In this document: one piece after another, positions 24,621-39,900 of the stretch
Layout: each line of letters begins with the position of its first letter
Position numbering within the stretch: position 1 is the stretch's first letter
DNA from: Auanema rhodensis
Lineage: Eukaryota > Nematoda > Chromadorea > Rhabditida > Rhabditidae
NCBI GenBank assembly: GCA_964057225.1
Contig: OZ059900.1
Coordinates: 18,615,638 to 18,679,637, forward strand
Direction: 5' to 3'
DNA length: 64,000 nt
Program-made: the position numbers and the translations under genes
The notes under the pieces: model-generated
What the model saw: the letters and a program-made list of their open reading frames with translations, nothing else
Told to the model about the DNA's origin: nothing
Databases searched by the model: none

Positions 24621-27356
24621 TGCTGAACACTAGAAAAATACAAAAACACAGTATTTCCCATGAGAAATATTTTATTATGCTGGAAAACCAGTTTTTGGAA
24701 ATTTCGCTGTAAACAAGGTTTTGACTTACGATTTCATGTGTTCAAACTCATGCAATGTCAATGAAACCTAGCTCAAAATTGTTCGTACAACGTCTAGTTC
24801 CACTTTCACGACAAAAAAACAGGGGTTAGAAAATTAAGGAAATTAGCATATTCTGAGGGCACGCCCCTTATGGCTAATATTGATTAAATCGATTTTTGTT
24901 CATATGAGTCGTCAAATGCAACGAATTTCAGCGTGTTACATACTAAAATGAAGCATTTTACATGCTGAACACTAGAAGAATACAAAAACACAGTATTTCC
25001 CATGAGAAATATTTTATTATGCTGGAAAACCAGTTTTTGGAAATTTCGCTGTAAACAAGGTTTTGACTTACGATTTCATGTGTTCAAACTCATGCAATGT
25101 CAATGAAACCTAGCTCAAAATTGTTCGTACAACGTCTAGTTCCACTTTCACGACAAAAAAACAGGGGTTAGAAAATTAAGGAAATTAGCATATTCTGAGG
25201 GCAAGCCCCTTATGGCTAATATTGATTAAATCGATTTTTGTTCATATGAGTCGTCAAATGCAACGAATTTCAGCGTGTTACATACTAAAATGAAGCATTT
25301 TACATGCTGAACACTAGAAAAATACAAAAACACAGTATTTCCCATGAGAAATATTTTATTATGCTGGAAAACCAGTTTTTGGAAATTTCGCTGTAAACAA
25401 GGTTTTGACTTACGATTTCATGTGTTCAAACTCATGCAATGTCAATGAAACCTAGCTCAAAATTGTTCGTACAACGTCTAGTTCCACTTTCACGACAAAA
25501 AAACAGGGGTTAGAAAATTAAGGAAATTAGCATATTCTGAGGGCACGCCCCTTATGGCTAATATTGATTAAATCGATTTTTGTTCATATGAGTCGTCAAT
25601 TGCAACGAATTTCAGCGTGTTACATACTAAAATGAAGCATTTTACATGCTGAACACTAGAAAAATACAAAAACACAGTATTTCCCATGAGAAATATTTTA
25701 TTATGCTGGAAAACCAGTTTTTGGAAATTTCGCTGTAAACAAGGTTTTGACTTACGATTTCATGTGTTCAAACTCATGCAATGTCGATGAAACCTAGCTC
25801 AAAATTGTTCGTACAACGTCTAGTTCCACTTTCACGACAAAAAAACAGGGGTTAGAAAATTAAGGAAATTAGCATATTCTGAGGGCACGCCCCTTATGGC
25901 TAATATTGATTAAATCGATTTTTGTTCATATGAGTCGTCAAATGCAACGAATTTCAGCGTGTTACATACTAAAATGAAGCATTTTACATGCTGAACACTA
26001 GAAAAATACAAAAACACAGTATTTCCCATGAGAAATATTTTATTATGCTGGAAAACCAGTTTTTGGAAATTTCGCTGTAAACAAGGTTTTGACTTACGAT
26101 TTCATGTGTTCAAACTCATGCAATGTCAATGAAACCTAGCTCAAAATTGTTCGTACAACGTCTAGTTCCACTTTCACGACAAAAAAACAGGGGTTAGAAA
26201 ATTAAGGAAATTAGCATATTCTGAGGGCACGCCCCTTATGGCTAATATTGATTAAATCGATTTTTGTTCATATGAGTCGTCAATTGCAACGAATTTCAGC
26301 GTGTTACATACTAAAATGAAGCATTTTACATGCTGAACACTAGAAAAATACAAAAACACAGTATTTCCCATGAGAAATATTTTATTATGCTGGAAAACCA
26401 GTTTTTGGAAATTTCGCTGTAAACAAGGTTTTGACTTACGATTTCATGTGTTCAAACTCATGCAATGTCGATGAAACCTAGCTCAAAATTGTTCGTACAA
26501 CGTCTAGTTCCACTTTCACGACAAAAAAACAGGGGTTAGAAAATTAAGGAAATTAGCATATTCTGAGGGCACGCCCCTTATGGCTAATATTGATTAAATC
26601 GATTTTTGTTCATATGAGTCGTCAAATGCAACGAATTTCAGCGTGTTACATACTAAAATGAAGCATTTTACATGCTGAACACTAGAAAAATACAAAAACA
26701 CAGTATTTCCCATGAGAAATATTTTATTATGCTGGAAAACCAGTTTTTGGAAATTTCGCTGTAAACAAGGTTTTGACTTACGATTTCATGTGTTCAAACT
26801 CATGCAATGTCAATGAAACCTAGCTCAAAATTGTTCGTACAACGTCTAGTTCCACTTTCACGACAAAAAAACAGGGGTTAGAAAATTAAGGAAATTAGCA
26901 TATTCTGAGGGCACGCCCCTTATGGCTAATATTGATTAAATCGATTTTTGTTCATATGAGTCGTCAAATGCAACGAATTTCAGCGTGTTACATACTAAAA
27001 TGAAGCATTTTACATGCTGAACACTAGAAAAATACAAAAACACAGTATTTCCTATGAGAAATATTTTATTATGCTGGAAAACCAGTTTTTGGAAATTTCG
27101 CTGTAAACAAGGTTTTGACTTACGATTTCATGTGTTCAAACTCATGCAATGTCAATGAAACCTAGCTCAAAATTGTTCGTACAACGTCTAGTTCCACTTT
27201 CACGACAAAAAAACAGGGGTTAGAAAATTAAGGAAATTAGCATATTCTGAGGGCACGCCCCTTATGGCTAATATTGATTAAATCGATTTTTGTTCATATG
27301 AGTCGTCAAATGCAACGAATTTCAGCGTGTTACATACTAAAATGAAGCATTTTACA
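24279..27356. repeat. 9-monomer higher-order unit, copy a (m72-m80), 3,078 bp
   Basis: Series: G16+A242; plain; G16+A242; T296; G140; T296; G140; plain; T39. The T296/G140 pair is repeated twice inside the unit, so it is itself a small dimeric repeat. The next nine monomers repeat the series. Confidence 0.88.
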
Positions 27357-30300
27357 TGCTGAACACTAGAAGAAAACAAAAACACAGTATTTCCCATGAG
27401 AAATATTTTATTATGCTGGAAAACCAGTTTTTGGAAATTTCGCTGTAAACAAGGTTTTGACTTACGATTTCATGTGTTCAAACTCATGCAATGTCAATGA
27501 AACCTAGCTCAAAATTGTTCGTACAACGTCTAGTTCCACTTTCACGACAAAAAAACAGGGGTTAGAAAATTAAGGAAATTAGCATATTCTGAGGGCAAGC
27601 CCCTTATGGCTAATATTGATTAAATCGATTTTTGTTCATATGAGTCGTCAAATGCAACGAATTTCAGCGTGTTACATACTAAAATGAAGCATTTTACATG
27701 CTGAACACTAGAAAAATACAAAAACACAGTATTTCCCATGAGAAATATTTTATTATGCTGGAAAACCAGTTTTTGGAAATTTCGCTGTAAACAAGGTTTT
27801 GACTTACGATTTCATGTGTTCAAACTCATGCAATGTCAATGAAACCTAGCTCAAAATTGTTCGTACAACGTCTAGTTCCACTTTCACGACAAAAAAACAG
27901 GGGTTAGAAAATTAAGGAAATTAGCATATTCTGAGGGCACGCCCCTTATGGCTAATATTGATTAAATCGATTTTTGTTCATATGAGTCGTCAAATGCAAC
28001 GAATTTCAGCGTGTTACATACTAAAATGAAGCATTTTACATGCTGAACACTAGAAGAATACAAAAACACAGTATTTCCCATGAGAAATATTTTATTATGC
28101 TGGAAAACCAGTTTTTGGAAATTTCGCTGTAAACAAGGTTTTGACTTACGATTTCATGTGTTCAAACTCATGCAATGTCAATGAAACCTAGCTCAAAATT
28201 GTTCGTACAACGTCTAGTTCCACTTTCACGACAAAAAAACAGGGGTTAGAAAATTAAGGAAATTAGCATATTCTGAGGGCAAGCCCCTTATGGCTAATAT
28301 TGATTAAATCGATTTTTGTTCATATGAGTCGTCAAATGCAACGAATTTCAGCGTGTTACATACTAAAATGAAGCATTTTACATGCTGAACACTAGAAAAA
28401 TACAAAAACACAGTATTTCCCATGAGAAATATTTTATTATGCTGGAAAACCAGTTTTTGGAAATTTCGCTGTAAACAAGGTTTTGACTTACGATTTCATG
28501 TGTTCAAACTCATGCAATGTCAATGAAACCTAGCTCAAAATTGTTCGTACAACGTCTAGTTCCACTTTCACGACAAAAAAACAGGGGTTAGAAAATTAAG
28601 GAAATTAGCATATTCTGAGGGCACGCCCCTTATGGCTAATATTGATTAAATCGATTTTTGTTCATATGAGTCGTCAATTGCAACGAATTTCAGCGTGTTA
28701 CATACTAAAATGAAGCATTTTACATGCTGAACACTAGAAAAATACAAAAACACAGTATTTCCCATGAGAAATATTTTATTATGCTGGAAAACCAGTTTTT
28801 GGAAATTTCGCTGTAAACAAGGTTTTGACTTACGATTTCATGTGTTCAAACTCATGCAATGTCGATGAAACCTAGCTCAAAATTGTTCGTACAACGTCTA
28901 GTTCCACTTTCACGACAAAAAAACAGGGGTTAGAAAATTAAGGAAATTAGCATATTCTGAGGGCACGCCCCTTATGGCTAATATTGATTAAATCGATTTT
29001 TGTTCATATGAGTCGTCAAATGCAACGAATTTCAGCGTGTTACATACTAAAATGAAGCATTTTACATGCTGAACACTAGAAAAATACAAAAACACAGTAT
29101 TTCCCATGAGAAATATTTTATTATGCTGGAAAACCAGTTTTTGGAAATTTCGCTGTAAACAAGGTTTTGACTTACGATTTCATGTGTTCAAACTCATGCA
29201 ATGTCAATGAAACCTAGCTCAAAATTGTTCGTACAACGTCTAGTTCCACTTTCACGACAAAAAAACAGGGGTTAGAAAATTAAGGAAATTAGCATATTCT
29301 GAGGGCACGCCCCTTATGGCTAATATTGATTAAATCGATTTTTGTTCATATGAGTCGTCAATTGCAACGAATTTCAGCGTGTTACATACTAAAATGAAGC
29401 ATTTTACATGCTGAACACTAGAAAAATACAAAAACACAGTATTTCCCATGAGAAATATTTTATTATGCTGGAAAACCAGTTTTTGGAAATTTCGCTGTAA
29501 ACAAGGTTTTGACTTACGATTTCATGTGTTCAAACTCATGCAATGTCGATGAAACCTAGCTCAAAATTGTTCGTACAACGTCTAGTTCCACTTTCACGAC
29601 AAAAAAACAGGGGTTAGAAAATTAAGGAAATTAGCATATTCTGAGGGCACGCCCCTTATGGCTAATATTGATTAAATCGATTTTTGTTCATATGAGTCGT
29701 CAAATGCAACGAATTTCAGCGTGTTACATACTAAAATGAAGCATTTTACATGCTGAACACTAGAAAAATACAAAAACACAGTATTTCCCATGAGAAATAT
29801 TTTATTATGCTGGAAAACCAGTTTTTGGAAATTTCGCTGTAAACAAGGTTTTGACTTACGATTTCATGTGTTCAAACTCATGCAATGTCAATGAAACCTA
29901 GCTCAAAATTGTTCGTACAACGTCTAGTTCCACTTTCACGACAAAAAAACAGGGGTTAGAAAATTAAGGAAATTAGCATATTCTGAGGGCACGCCCCTTA
30001 TGGCTAATATTGATTAAATCGATTTTTGTTCATATGAGTCGTCAAATGCAACGAATTTCAGCGTGTTACATACTAAAATGAAGCATTTTACATGCTGAAC
30101 ACTAGAAAAATACAAAAACACAGTATTTCCTATGAGAAATATTTTATTATGCTGGAAAACCAGTTTTTGGAAATTTCGCTGTAAACAAGGTTTTGACTTA
30201 CGATTTCATGTGTTCAAACTCATGCAATGTCAATGAAACCTAGCTCAAAATTGTTCGTACAACGTCTAGTTCCACTTTCACGACAAAAAAACAGGGGTTA

Positions 30301-30434
30301 GAAAATTAAGGAAATTAGCATATTCTGAGGGCACGCCCCTTATGGCTAATATTGATTAAATCGATTTTTGTTCATATGAGTCGTCAAATGCAACGAATTT
30401 CAGCGTGTTACATACTAAAATGAAGCATTTTACA
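27357..30434. repeat. 9-monomer higher-order unit, copy b (m81-m89), 3,078 bp
   Basis: Same order as 24279-27356 at an offset of exactly 9 x 342. The first monomer carries an added A19 next to G16 (GAAGAAAAC). I saw no other difference between the two copies. Length is unchanged, so no indel separates them. Confidence 0.88.
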
Positions 30435-32828
30435 TGCTGAACACTAGAAGAAAACAAAAACACAGTATTTCCCATGAGAAATATTTTATTATGCTGGAAA
30501 ACCAGTTTTTGGAAATTTCGCTGTAAACAAGGTTTTGACTTACGATTTCATGTGTTCAAACTCATGCAATGTCAATGAAACCTAGCTCAAAATTGTTCGT
30601 ACAACGTCTAGTTCCACTTTCACGACAAAAAAACAGGGGTTAGAAAATTAAGGAAATTAGCATATTCTGAGGGCACGCCCCTTATGGCTAATATTGATTA
30701 AATCGATTTTTGTTCATATGAGTCGTCAAATGCAACCAATTTCAGCGTGTTACATACTAAAATGAAGCATTTTACATGCTGAACACTAGAAAAATACGAA
30801 AACACAGTATTTCCCATGAGAAATATTTTATTATGCTGGAAAACCAGTTTTTGGAAATTTCGCTGTAAACAAGGTTTTGACTTACGATTTCATGTGTTCA
30901 AACTCATGCAATGTCAATGAAACCTAGCTCAAAATTGTTCGTACAACGTCTAGTTCCACTTTCACGACAAAAAAACAGGGGTTAGAAAATTAAGGAAATT
31001 AGCATATTCTGAGGGCACGCCCCTTATGGCTAATATTGATTAAATCGATTTTTGTTCATATGAGTCGTCAAATGCAACGAATTTCAGCGTGTTACATACT
31101 AAAATGAAGCATTTTACATGCTGAACACTAGAAGAATACAAAAACACAGTATTTCCCATGAGAAATATTTTATTATGCTGGAAAACCAGTTTTTGGAAAT
31201 TTCGCTGTAAACAAGGTTTTGACTTACGATTTCATGTGTTCAAACTCATGCAATGTCAATGAAACCTAGCTCAAAATTGTTCGTACAACGTCTAGTTCCA
31301 CTTTCACGACAAAAAAACAGGGGTTAGAAAATTAAGGAAATTAGCATATTCTGAGGGCACGCCCCTTATGGCTAATATTGATTAAATCGATTTTTGTTCA
31401 TATGAGTCGTCAAATGCAACGAATTTCAGCGTGTTACATACTAAAATGAAGCATTTTACATGCTGAACACTAGAAGAATACAAAAACACAGTATTTCCCA
31501 TGAGAAATATTTTATTATGCTGGAAAACCAGTTTTTGGAAATTTCGCTGTAAACAAGGTTTTGACTTACGATTTCATGTGTTCAAACTCATGCAATGTCA
31601 ATGAAACCTAGCTCAAAATTGTTCGTACAACGTCTAGTTCCACTTTCACGACAAAAAAACAGGGGTTAGAAAATTAAGGAAATTAGCATATTCTGAGGGC
31701 ACGCCCCTTATGGCTAATATTGATTAAATCGATTTTTGTTCATATGAGTCGTCAAATGCAACGAATTTCAGCGTGTTACATACTAAAATGAAGCATTTTA
31801 CATGCTGAACACTAGAAAAATACAAAAACACAGTATTTCCCATGAGAAATATTTTATTATGCTGGAAAACCAGTTTTTGGAAATTTCGCTGTAAACAAGG
31901 TTTTGACTTACGATTTCATGTGTTCAAACTCATGCAATGTCAATGAAACCTAGCTCAAAATTGTTCGTACAACGTCTAGTTCCACTTTCACGACAAAAAA
32001 ACAGGGGTTAGAAAATTAAGGAAATTAGCATATTCTGAGGGCACGCCCCTTATGGCTAATATTGATTAAATCGATTTTTGTTCATATGAGTCGTCAAATG
32101 CAACGAATTTCAGCGTGTTACATACTAAAATGAAGCATTTTACATGCTAAACACTAGAAAAATACAAAAACACAGTATTTCCCATGAGAAATATTTTATT
32201 ATGCTGGAAAACCAGTTTTTGGAAATTTCGCTGTAAACAAAGTTTTGACTTACGATTTCATGTGTTCAAACTCATGCAATGTCAATGAAACCTAGCTCAA
32301 AATTGTTTGTACAACGTCTAGTTCCACTTTCACGACAAAAAAACAGGGGTTAGAAAATTAAGGAAATTAGCATATTCTGAGGGCACGCCCCTTATGGCTA
32401 ATATTGATTAAATCGATTTTTGTTCATATGAGTCGTCAAATGCAACGAATTTCAGCGTGTTACATACTAAAATGAAGCATTTTACATGCTAAACACTAGA
32501 AAAATACAAAAACACAGTATTTCCCATGAGAAATATTTTATTATGCTGGAAAACCAGTTTTTGGAAATTTCGCTGTAAACAAAGTTTTGACTTACGATTT
32601 CATGTGTTCAAACTCATGCAATGTCAATGAAACCTAGCTCAAAATTGTTTGTACAACGTCTAGTTCCACTTTCACGACAAAAAAACAGGGGTTAGAAAAT
32701 TAAGGAAATTAGCATATTCTGAGGGCACGCCCCTTATGGCTAATATTGATTAAATCGATTTTTGTTCATATGAGTCGTCAAATGCAACGAATTTCAGCGT
32801 GTTACATACTAAAATGAAGCATTTTACA
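30093..32828. repeat. 8-monomer higher-order unit, copy a (m89-m96), 2,736 bp
   Basis: Series: T39; G16+A19+C303; G22; G16; G16; plain; A5+A97+T164; A5+A97+T164. It shares its first monomer (T39, 30093-30434) with the preceding 9-mer, so the duplication breakpoints overlap or are ambiguous. C303 and the following G22 form a haplotype across the monomer junction. Confidence 0.82.
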
Positions 32829-35564
32829 TGCTGAACACTAGAAAAATACAAAAACACAGTATTTCCTATGAGAAATATTTTATTATGCTGGAAAACCAGT
32901 TTTTGGAAATTTCGCTGTAAACAAGGTTTTGACTTACGATTTCATGTGTTCAAACTCATGCAATGTCAATGAAACCTAGCTCAAAATTGTTCGTACAACG
33001 TCTAGTTCCACTTTCACGACAAAAAAACAGGGGTTAGAAAATTAAGGAAATTAGCATATTCTGAGGGCACGCCCCTTATGGCTAATATTGATTAAATCGA
33101 TTTTTGTTCATATGAGTCGTCAAATGCAACGAATTTCAGCGTGTTACATACTAAAATGAAGCATTTTACATGCTGAACACTAGAAGAAAACAAAAACACA
33201 GTATTTCCCATGAGAAATATTTTATTATGCTGGAAAACCAGTTTTTGGAAATTTCGCTGTAAACAAGGTTTTGACTTACGATTTCATGTGTTCAAACTCA
33301 TGCAATGTCAATGAAACCTAGCTCAAAATTGTTCGTACAACGTCTAGTTCCACTTTCACGACAAAAAAACAGGGGTTAGAAAATTAAGGAAATTAGCATA
33401 TTCTGAGGGCACGCCCCTTATGGCTAATATTGATTAAATCGATTTTTGTTCATATGAGTCGTCAAATGCAACCAATTTCAGCGTGTTACATACTAAAATG
33501 AAGCATTTTACATGCTGAACACTAGAAAAATACGAAAACACAGTATTTCCCATGAGAAATATTTTATTATGCTGGAAAACCAGTTTTTGGAAATTTCGCT
33601 GTAAACAAGGTTTTGACTTACGATTTCATGTGTTCAAACTCATGCAATGTCAATGAAACCTAGCTCAAAATTGTTCGTACAACGTCTAGTTCCACTTTCA
33701 CGACAAAAAAACAGGGGTTAGAAAATTAAGGAAATTAGCATATTCTGAGGGCACGCCCCTTATGGCTAATATTGATTAAATCGATTTTTGTTCATATGAG
33801 TCGTCAAATGCAACGAATTTCAGCGTGTTACATACTAAAATGAAGCATTTTACATGCTGAACACTAGAAGAATACAAAAACACAGTATTTCCCATGAGAA
33901 ATATTTTATTATGCTGGAAAACCAGTTTTTGGAAATTTCGCTGTAAACAAGGTTTTGACTTACGATTTCATGTGTTCAAACTCATGCAATGTCAATGAAA
34001 CCTAGCTCAAAATTGTTCGTACAACGTCTAGTTCCACTTTCACGACAAAAAAACAGGGGTTAGAAAATTAAGGAAATTAGCATATTCTGAGGGCACGCCC
34101 CTTATGGCTAATATTGATTAAATCGATTTTTGTTCATATGAGTCGTCAAATGCAACGAATTTCAGCGTGTTACATACTAAAATGAAGCATTTTACATGCT
34201 GAACACTAGAAGAATACAAAAACACAGTATTTCCCATGAGAAATATTTTATTATGCTGGAAAACCAGTTTTTGGAAATTTCGCTGTAAACAAGGTTTTGA
34301 CTTACGATTTCATGTGTTCAAACTCATGCAATGTCAATGAAACCTAGCTCAAAATTGTTCGTACAACGTCTAGTTCCACTTTCACGACAAAAAAACAGGG
34401 GTTAGAAAATTAAGGAAATTAGCATATTCTGAGGGCACGCCCCTTATGGCTAATATTGATTAAATCGATTTTTGTTCATATGAGTCGTCAAATGCAACGA
34501 ATTTCAGCGTGTTACATACTAAAATGAAGCATTTTACATGCTGAACACTAGAAAAATACAAAAACACAGTATTTCCCATGAGAAATATTTTATTATGCTG
34601 GAAAACCAGTTTTTGGAAATTTCGCTGTAAACAAGGTTTTGACTTACGATTTCATGTGTTCAAACTCATGCAATGTCAATGAAACCTAGCTCAAAATTGT
34701 TCGTACAACGTCTAGTTCCACTTTCACGACAAAAAAACAGGGGTTAAAAAATTAAGGAAATTAGCATATTCTGAGGGCACGCCCCTTATGGCTAATATTG
34801 ATTAAATCGATTTTTGTTCATATGAATCGTCAAATGCAACGAATTTCAGCGTGTTACATACTAAAATGAAGCATATTACATGCTGAACACTAGAAAAATA
34901 CAAAAACACAGTATTTCCCATGAGAAATATTTTATTATGCTGGAAAACCAGTTTTTGGAAATTTCGCTGTAAACAAGGTTTTGACTTACGATTTCATGTG
35001 TTCAAACTCATGCAATGTCAATGAAACCTAGCTCAAAATTGTTCGTACAACGTCTAGTTCCACTTTCACGACAAAAAAACAGGGGTTAGAAAATTAAGGA
35101 AATTAGCATATTCTGAGGGCACGCCCCTTATGGCTAATATTGATTAAATCGATTTTTGTTCATATGAGTCGTCAAATGCAACGAATTTCAGCGTGTTACA
35201 TACTAAAATGAAGCATTTTACATGCTAAACACTAGAAAAATACAAAAACACAGTATTTCCCATGAGAAATATTTTATTATGCTGGAAAACCAGTTTTTGG
35301 AAATTTCGCTGTAAACAAAGTTTTGACTTACGATTTCATGTGTTCAAACTCATGCAATGTCAATGAAACCTAGCTCAAAATTGTTTGTACAACGTCTAGT
35401 TCCACTTTCACGACAAAAAAACAGGGGTTAGAAAATTAAGGAAATTAGCATATTCTGAGGGCACGCCCCTTATGGCTAATATTGATTAAATCGATTTTTG
35501 TTCATATGAGTCGTCAAATGCAACGAATTTCAGCGTGTTACATACTAAAATGAAGCATTTTACA
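32829..35564. repeat. 8-monomer higher-order unit, copy b (m97-m104), 2,736 bp
   Basis: Series: T39; G16+A19+C303; G22; G16; G16; A209+A288 (with A337); plain; A5+A97+T164. The first five monomers match copy a, and the last three differ by a shift: an A209+A288 monomer appears where copy a has a plain one, and one A5 copy is missing. The A209+A288 type otherwise occurs only beyond 57000, so m102 looks transferred from that family. Confidence 0.8.
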
Positions 35565-36932
35565 TGCTGAACACTAGAAAAATACAAAAACACAGTATTT
35601 CCTATGAGAAATATTTTATTATGCTGGAAAACCAGTTTTTGGAAATTTCGCTGTAAACAAGGTTTTGACTTACGATTTCATGTGTTCAAACTCATGCAAT
35701 GTCAATGAAACCTAGCTCAAAATTGTTCGTACAACGTCTAGTTCCACTTTCACGACAAAAAAACAGGGGTTAGAAAATTAAGGAAATTAGCATATTCTGA
35801 GGGCACGCCCCTTATGGCTAATATTGATTAAATCGATTTTTGTTCATATGAGTCGTCAAATGCAACGAATTTCAGCGTGTTACATACTAAAATGAAGCAT
35901 TTTACATGCTGAACACTAGAAAAATACAAAAACACAGTATTTCCCATGAGAAATATTTTATTATGCTGGAAAACCAGTTTTTGGAAATTTCGCTGTAAAC
36001 AAGGTTTTGACTTACGATTTCATGTGTTCAAACTCATGCAATGTCAATGAAACCTAGCTCAAAATTGTTCGTACAACGTCTAGTTCCACTTTCACGACAA
36101 AAAAACAGGGGTTAGAAAATTAAGGAAATTAGCATATTCTGAGGGCACGCCCCTTATGGCTAATATTGATTAAATCGATTTTTGTTCATATGAGTCGTCA
36201 AATGCAACGAATTTCAGCGTGTTACATACTAAAATGAAGCATTTTACATGCTGAACACTAGAAAAATACAAAAACACAGTATTTCCCATGAGAAATATTT
36301 TATTATGCTGGAAAACCAGTTTTTGGAAATTTCGCTGTAAACAAGGTTTTGACTTACGATTTCATGTGTTCAAACTCATGCAATGTCAATGAAACCTAGC
36401 TCAAAATTGTTCGTACAACGTCTAGTTCCACTTTCACGACAAAAAAACAGGGGTTAGAAAATTAAGGAAATTAGCATATTCTGAGGGCACGCCCCTTATG
36501 GCTAATATTGATTAAATCGATTTTTGTTCATATGAGTCGTCAAATGCAACGAATTTCAGCGTGTTACATACTAAAATGAAGCATTTTACATGCTGAACAC
36601 TAGAAAAATACAAAAACACAGTATTTCCCATGAGAAATATTTTATTATGCTGGAAAACCAGTTTTTGGAAATTTCGCTGTAAACAAGGTTTTGACTTACG
36701 ATTTCATGTGTTCAAACTCATGCAATGTCAATGAAACCTAGCTCAAAATTGTTCGTACAACGTCTAGTTCCACTTTCACGACAAAAAAACAAGGGTTAGA
36801 AAATTAAGGAAATTAGCATATTCTGAGGGCACGCCCCTTATGGCTAATATTGATTAAATCGATTTTTGTTCATATGAGTCGTCAAATGCAACGAATTTCA
36901 GCGTGTTACATACTAAAATGAAGCATTTTACA

Positions 36933-39900
36933 TGCTGAACACTAGAAAAATACAAAAACACAGTATTTCCCATGAGAAATATTTTATTATGCTGGAAAAC
37001 CAGTTTTTGGAAATTTCGCTGTAAACAAGGTTTTGACTTACGATTTCATGTGTTCAAACTCATGCAATGTCAATGAAACCTAGCTCAAAATTGTTCGTAC
37101 AACGTCTAGTTTCACTTTCACGACAAAAAAACAGGGGTTAGAAAACTAAGGAAATTAGCATATTCTGAGGGCACGCCCCTTATGGCTAATATTGATTAAA
37201 TCGATTTTTGTTCATATGAGTCGTCAAATGCAACGAATTTCAGCGTGTTACATACTAAAATGAAGAATTTTACATGCTGAACACTAGAAAAATACAAAAA
37301 CACAGTATTTCCCATGAGAAATATTTTATTATGCTGGAAAACCAGTTTTTGGAAATTTCGCTGTAAACAAGGTTTTGACTTACGATTTCATGTGTTCAAA
37401 CTCATGCACTGTCAATGAAACCTAGCTCAAAATTGTTCGTACAACGTCTAGTTCCACTTTCACGACAAAAAAACAGGGGTTAGAAAATTAAGGAAATTAG
37501 CATATTCTGAGGGCACGCCCCTTATGGCTAATATTGATTAAATCGATTTTTGTTCATATGAGTCGTCAAATGCAACGAATTTCAGCGTGTTACATACTAA
37601 AATGAAGCATTTTACATGCTGAACACTAGAAAAATACAAAAACACAGTATTTCCTATGAGAAATATTTTATTATGCTGGAAAACCAGTTTTTGGAAATTT
37701 CGCTGTAAACAAGGTTTTGACTTACGATTTCATGTGTTCAAACTCATGCAATGTCAATGAAACCTAGCTCAAAATTGTTCGTACAACGTCTAGTTCCACT
37801 TTCACGACAAAAAAACAGGGGTTAGAAAATTAAGGAAATTAGCATATTCTGAGGGCACGCCCCTTATGGCTAATATTGATTAAATCGATTTTTGTTCATA
37901 TGAGTCGTCAAATGCAACGAATTTCAGCGTGTTACATACTAAAATGAAGCATTTTACATGCTGAACACTAGAAAAATACAAAAACACAGTATTTCCCATG
38001 AGAAATATTTTATTATGCTGGAAAACCAGTTTTTGGAAATTTCGCTGTAAACAAGGTTTTGACTTACGATTTCATGTGTTCAAACTCATGCAATGTCAAT
38101 GAAACCTAGCTCAAAATTGTTCGTACAACGTCTAGTTCCACTTTCACGACAAAAAAACAGGGGTTAGAAAATTAAGGAAATTAGCATATTCTGAGGGCAC
38201 GCCCCTTATGGCTAATATTGATTAAATCGATTTTTGTTCATATGAGTCGTCAAATGCAACGAATTTCAGCGTGTTACATACTAAAATGAAGCATTTTACA
38301 TGCTGAACACTAGAAAAATACAAAAACACAGTATTTCCCATGAGAAATATTTTATTATGCTGGAAAACCAGTTTTTGGAAATTTCGCTGTAAACAAGGTT
38401 TTGACTTACGATTTCATGTGTTCAAACTCATGCAATGTCAATGAAACCTAGCTCAAAATTGTTCGTACAACGTCTAGTTCCACTTTCACGACAAAAAAAC
38501 AAGGGTTAGAAAATTAAGGAAATTAGCATATTCTGAGGGCACGCCCCTTATGGCTAATATTGATTAAATCGATTTTTGTTCATATGAGTCGTCAAATGCA
38601 ACGAATTTCAGCGTGTTACATACTAAAATGAAGCATTTTACATGCTGAACACTAGAAAAATACAAAAACACAGTATTTCCCATGAGAAATATTTTATTAT
38701 GCTGGAAAACCAGTTTTTGGAAATTTCGCTGTAAACAAGGTTTTGACTTACGATTTCATGTGTTCAAACTCATGCAATGTCAATGAAACCTAGCTCAAAA
38801 TTGTTCGTACAACGTCTAGTTTCACTTTCACGACAAAAAAACAGGGGTTAGAAAACTAAGGAAATTAGCATATTCTGAGGGCACGCCCCTTATGGCTAAT
38901 ATTGATTAAATCGATTTTTGTTCATATGAGTCGTCAAATGCAACGAATTTCAGCGTGTTACATACTAAAATGAAGCATTTTACATGCTGAACACTAGAAA
39001 AATACAAAAACACAGTATTTCCCATGAGAAATATTTTATTATGCTGGAAAACCAGTTTTTGGAAATTTCGCTGTAAACAAGGTTTTGACTTACGATTTCA
39101 TGTGTTCAAACTCATGCACTGTCAATGAAACCTAGCTCAAAATTGTTCGTACAACGTCTAGTTCCACTTTCACGACAAAAAAACAGGGGTTAGAAAATTA
39201 AGGAAATTAGCATATTCTGAGGGCACGCCCCTTATGGCTAATATTGATTAAATCGATTTTTGTTCATATGAGTCGTCAAATGCAACGAATTTCAGCGTGT
39301 TACATACTAAAATGAAGCATTTTACATGCTGAACACTAGAAAAATACAAAAACACAGTATTTCCTATGAGAAATATTTTATTATGCTGGAAAACCAGTTT
39401 TTGGAAATTTCGCTGTAAACAAGGTTTTGACTTACGATTTCATGTGTTCAAACTCATGCAATGTCAATGAAACCTAGCTCAAAATTGTTCGTACAACGTC
39501 TAGTTCCACTTTCACGACAAAAAAACAGGGGTTAGAAAATTAAGGAAATTAGCATATTCTGAGGGCACGCCCCTTATGGCTAATATTGATTAAATCGATT
39601 TTTGTTCATATGAGTCGTCAAATGCAACGAATTTCAGCGTGTTACATACTAAAATGAAGCATTTTACATGCTGAACACTAGAAAAATACAAAAACACAGT
39701 ATTTCCCATGAGAAATATTTTATTATGCTGGAAAACCAGTTTTTGGAAATTTCGCTGTAAACAAGGTTTTGACTTACGATTTCATGTGTTCAAACTCATG
39801 CAATGTCAATGAAACCTAGCTCAAAATTGTTCGTACAACGTCTAGTTCCACTTTCACGACAAAAAAACAGGGGTTAGAAAATTAAGGAAATTAGCATATT

